The notes beneath the pieces were generated by a model. It saw only the letters and a list, made by a program, of their open reading frames with translations. It was not told where the DNA came from and made no database searches. Shown one piece after another: positions 12,900 to 14,711 of a stretch of DNA of 14,711 bases (position 1 is the stretch's first letter; each line of letters opens with the position of its first letter). The stretch covers positions 1 to 14,711 of the forward strand of contig USOJ01000007.1 of NCBI GenBank assembly GCA_900556195.1, written 5' to 3'. A program made the translations under genes and the position numbers. The DNA comes from an uncultured Eubacteriales bacterium. Its GTDB lineage: Bacteria; Bacillota; Clostridia; Christensenellales; Borkfalkiaceae.

Positions 12900-14711
12900 T
12901 TAAACAATTCGTTTGAACCATTTTTCAATTTCTGTTTTCTTAAAAACAACAACAATAGGGCGCCCATGAGGGCAAAGAAGAACGTTTTTATTTTCCTTAA
13001 ATGATTTTAAGAGAACGTCAATTTCGCCCTCAGAAAGCTTATTACCTGCTTTAACAGCCGAGCGGCAAGCGTGACGCGCAATTTTGTTTTTAAGCGCTTC
13101 ATTTGTTTTTCTTGAAAGCCCTGTTGTTTCTTCCAAAATTGAACTAAAGAATTCTTTCAAATTCATTTGTGAAAGAATTGATGGAACAGCGGAAACTTTG
13201 AATGTGTTTTCCCCAAAAGGAATTATTTCAATTCCGCTTGAATTTAAAGCATCCAAGTTGTTTTCCAAAAATTCTGTTTCCTTTAAGTTTGCAGAAAAAA
13301 CATATGGAACAAGAAGTGATTGAAGAGTTAATCCCCCTTCCTCAACTTCTTTCGAGAACCTATCAAAAAGTTGACGTTCATGGGCAGCGTGCTGGTCGAT
13401 TATATAGAACAAATCGTCTTGTTCAATTAAAATGTATGTTTCAAAAAGAACTCCAATAATTTTATATTTTTCAAAAAATTCTGGAATAATATTTTGTTGA
13501 ATTATTTCCTTATTTTTTTCTGGAATTATTGGCGAAATTTCAACTTCTTCCAATTTTATTTGATTTAAATCAATTTTTTCTTCATTTTTATTTAAATTAT
13601 TATTTAAATTTTCTGCAAGAATTTTTGAAAGCGTTGAATCCGAACTTTTTAAAGTTGTTCCCTCGTTAAATTTTGTTGCGTGCTCTTGCAAAAGTTTTGC
13701 AAGTTCAAAACTTGAATTAGTTTTTGAATTTTCAGGTTCGTTTGCCGATTTAACTGGCTCATCAAAAATTGTTGTTTCTTGAATATAGTTCGCGTTTGAA
13801 ACGGCTTTATAAATTGCGGAGTTAACAATTCCATAAATTTTTCCAGGATTTTCAAACTTAACCTCTTGTTTTGAAGGATGAACATTAACATCAACTTGCT
13901 CGAAAGGAATTGAAATGTTAAGAGCGAAAAGAGGAAATTTTCCTTTCATAATATACGCATCAACAGCATCTTGAACAGCCGAAGAAATCATATAGTTTGA
14001 AACAACGCGGCCGTTAACAAAAAGCGTTTGATAGGTTCTGTTTGGTTTTGCGAAAGTTGGGCGCGCGATAAATCCGTTAACTGAAATTTCGTCGCGATTA
14101 TATGAAACCTCCAAAAGGTTGTCGTAGGTTTCTTTGCCATAAATTATATACATCGCTTCGGCAAGTCCATTTCCAAAAGTGTTATAAACAATTCGGTTGT
14201 CAACAATATAGCGAATTGAAAGGGTTGGGTTTGCCAAAATGATTTTTGCAATAAGCGAAGTTATTTCGCTTTCTTCCGATTTTGGTTTTTTAAGGAATTT
14301 AAGGCGCGCCGGCGTGTTAAAAAACAAATTTGAAACGCTTATTCTTGTTCCCTTTTCAAATCCAACTTCGCTTTTTGATTCTGGAACTCCCCCGTTTATT
14401 TTAAATGAAATTCCATAGTCATTATTTTCTGTTTTAGAAACTAATTCAACTTGGCTGACTGCTGCAATTGATGCAAGAGCTTCGCCACGAAAACCGAGCG
14501 AAGCAATTGAGAAAAGGTCGGTTTCGCTTGAAATTTTGCTTGTTGCGTGTGGCAAAAAAGCCTTTTCAACATCTTCTGGCTCAATTCCAGTTCCGTTATC
14601 GGAAACAATAATTTTTTTAATTCCACCTTCAAAAATTTCAACGGTAATTTTTGTTGCACCGCCGTCGATACTGTTTTCAACAAGTTCTTTAACAACACTT
14701 GCTGGTCTTTC
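12900..14711 (-). CDS. mutL: DNA mismatch repair protein MutL, endonuclease type, 5' end outside window
   Basis: 603 residues are visible; the first is the E of ERPASVVKELVENS, so roughly 20 N-terminal residues lie beyond the window. The GHKL ATPase has the Asn-bearing ENSIDGGA, DNGTGI, TSKI and GFRGEAL. After a variable, Asn/Glu-rich linker (around 13520-13790), the C-terminal nuclease domain shows DQHAAHERQLFD (about 13366-13400), ACRSAVKAG and LCPHGRP. These metal-binding motifs mark MutL that nicks DNA itself, as in organisms without MutH. The last acidic residue of the DQHA-x2-E-x4-E motif is Asp here. It works with MutS, whose gene usually lies just upstream. It is followed after 9 nt by miaA. 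Confidence 0.96.
   Translation of the reverse strand, partial: ERPASVVKELVENSIDGGATKITVEIFEGGIKKIIVSDNGTGIEPEDVEKAFLPHATSKISSETDLFSIASLGFRGEALASIAAVSQVELVSKTENNDYGISFKINGGVPESKSEVGFEKGTRISVSNLFFNTPARLKFLKKPKSEESEITSLIAKIILANPTLSIRYIVDNRIVYNTFGNGLAEAMYIIYGKETYDNLLEVSYNRDEISVNGFIARPTFAKPNRTYQTLFVNGRVVSNYMISSAVQDAVDAYIMKGKFPLFALNISIPFEQVDVNVHPSKQEVKFENPGKIYGIVNSAIYKAVSNANYIQETTIFDEPVKSANEPENSKTNSSFELAKLLQEHATKFNEGTTLKSSDSTLSKILAENLNNNLNKNEEKIDLNQIKLEEVEISPIIPEKNKEIIQQNIIPEFFEKYKIIGVLFETYILIEQDDLFYIIDQHAAHERQLFDRFSKEVEEGGLTLQSLLVPYVFSANLKETEFLENNLDALNSSGIEIIPFGENTFKVSAVPSILSQMNLKEFFSSILEETTGLSRKTNEALKNKIARHACRSAVKAGNKLSEGEIDVLLKSFKENKNVLLCPHGRPIVVVFKKTEIEKWFKRIV

Overview
The window looks like a chromosome segment from an uncultured member of the Bacillota, most likely a gut-type Clostridia. 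The evidence is an endonuclease-type MutL, a mutL-miaA-ynbB gene order, a tRNA order matching that of Bacillus (Met-Asp-Phe-Thr-Tyr), strong AGGAG-type ribosome binding sites, sigma-A promoters with 17-nt spacers, and many hairpin terminators. The exact taxon cannot be fixed from sequence alone.

Left and middle part (1 to about 10,190; moderate GC, CG-rich codon choice). From left to right: the 5' part of an unrecognised minus-strand gene with no normal start codon (1-371); a Ppx/GppA-type polyphosphate/(p)ppGpp phosphatase with a C-terminal HD-like domain (437-1951, -); two half-length TauE/SafE transporters (2120-2545 and 2791-3159, -) separated by a palindromic intergenic repeat; a 998-residue surface protein with a signal peptide, three jelly-roll-like modules, a C-terminal membrane helix and an acidic tail (3372-6368, +); a cytoplasmic SGNH hydrolase (6633-7289, -); glyceraldehyde-3-phosphate dehydrogenase (7438-8511, -); a small lipoprotein (8773-9312, +); and a membrane protein with a winged-helix-like segment and a zinc ribbon that appears to be translated from a nearly leaderless mRNA (9355-9846, +). 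Most of these genes have their own promoter and terminator, so this part is a series of single-gene units and not one operon.

9,900-10,770. A short promoter-driven structured RNA of unknown class (about 9961-10037), a further hairpin region, and then a six-gene tRNA operon on the minus strand, transcribed in the order Pro-Met-Asp-Phe-Thr-Tyr, with its own promoter and terminator hairpin.

Right part (10,787-14,711). A tight minus-strand operon mutL-miaA-ynbB: mismatch repair, tRNA A37 dimethylallylation and a PLP enzyme of the methionine gamma-lyase-like YnbB family. It is clearly more AT-rich than the rest, and the change falls just beside the tRNA operon.

No CRISPR array, phage module, transposase gene or known defence system is visible. 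The most unusual items are the promoter-plus-closing-stem small RNA at 9961, the 998-residue surface protein, the start-less gene at the left edge, the split TauE/SafE pair, the leaderless zinc-ribbon gene, and the composition break at about 10.75 kb.
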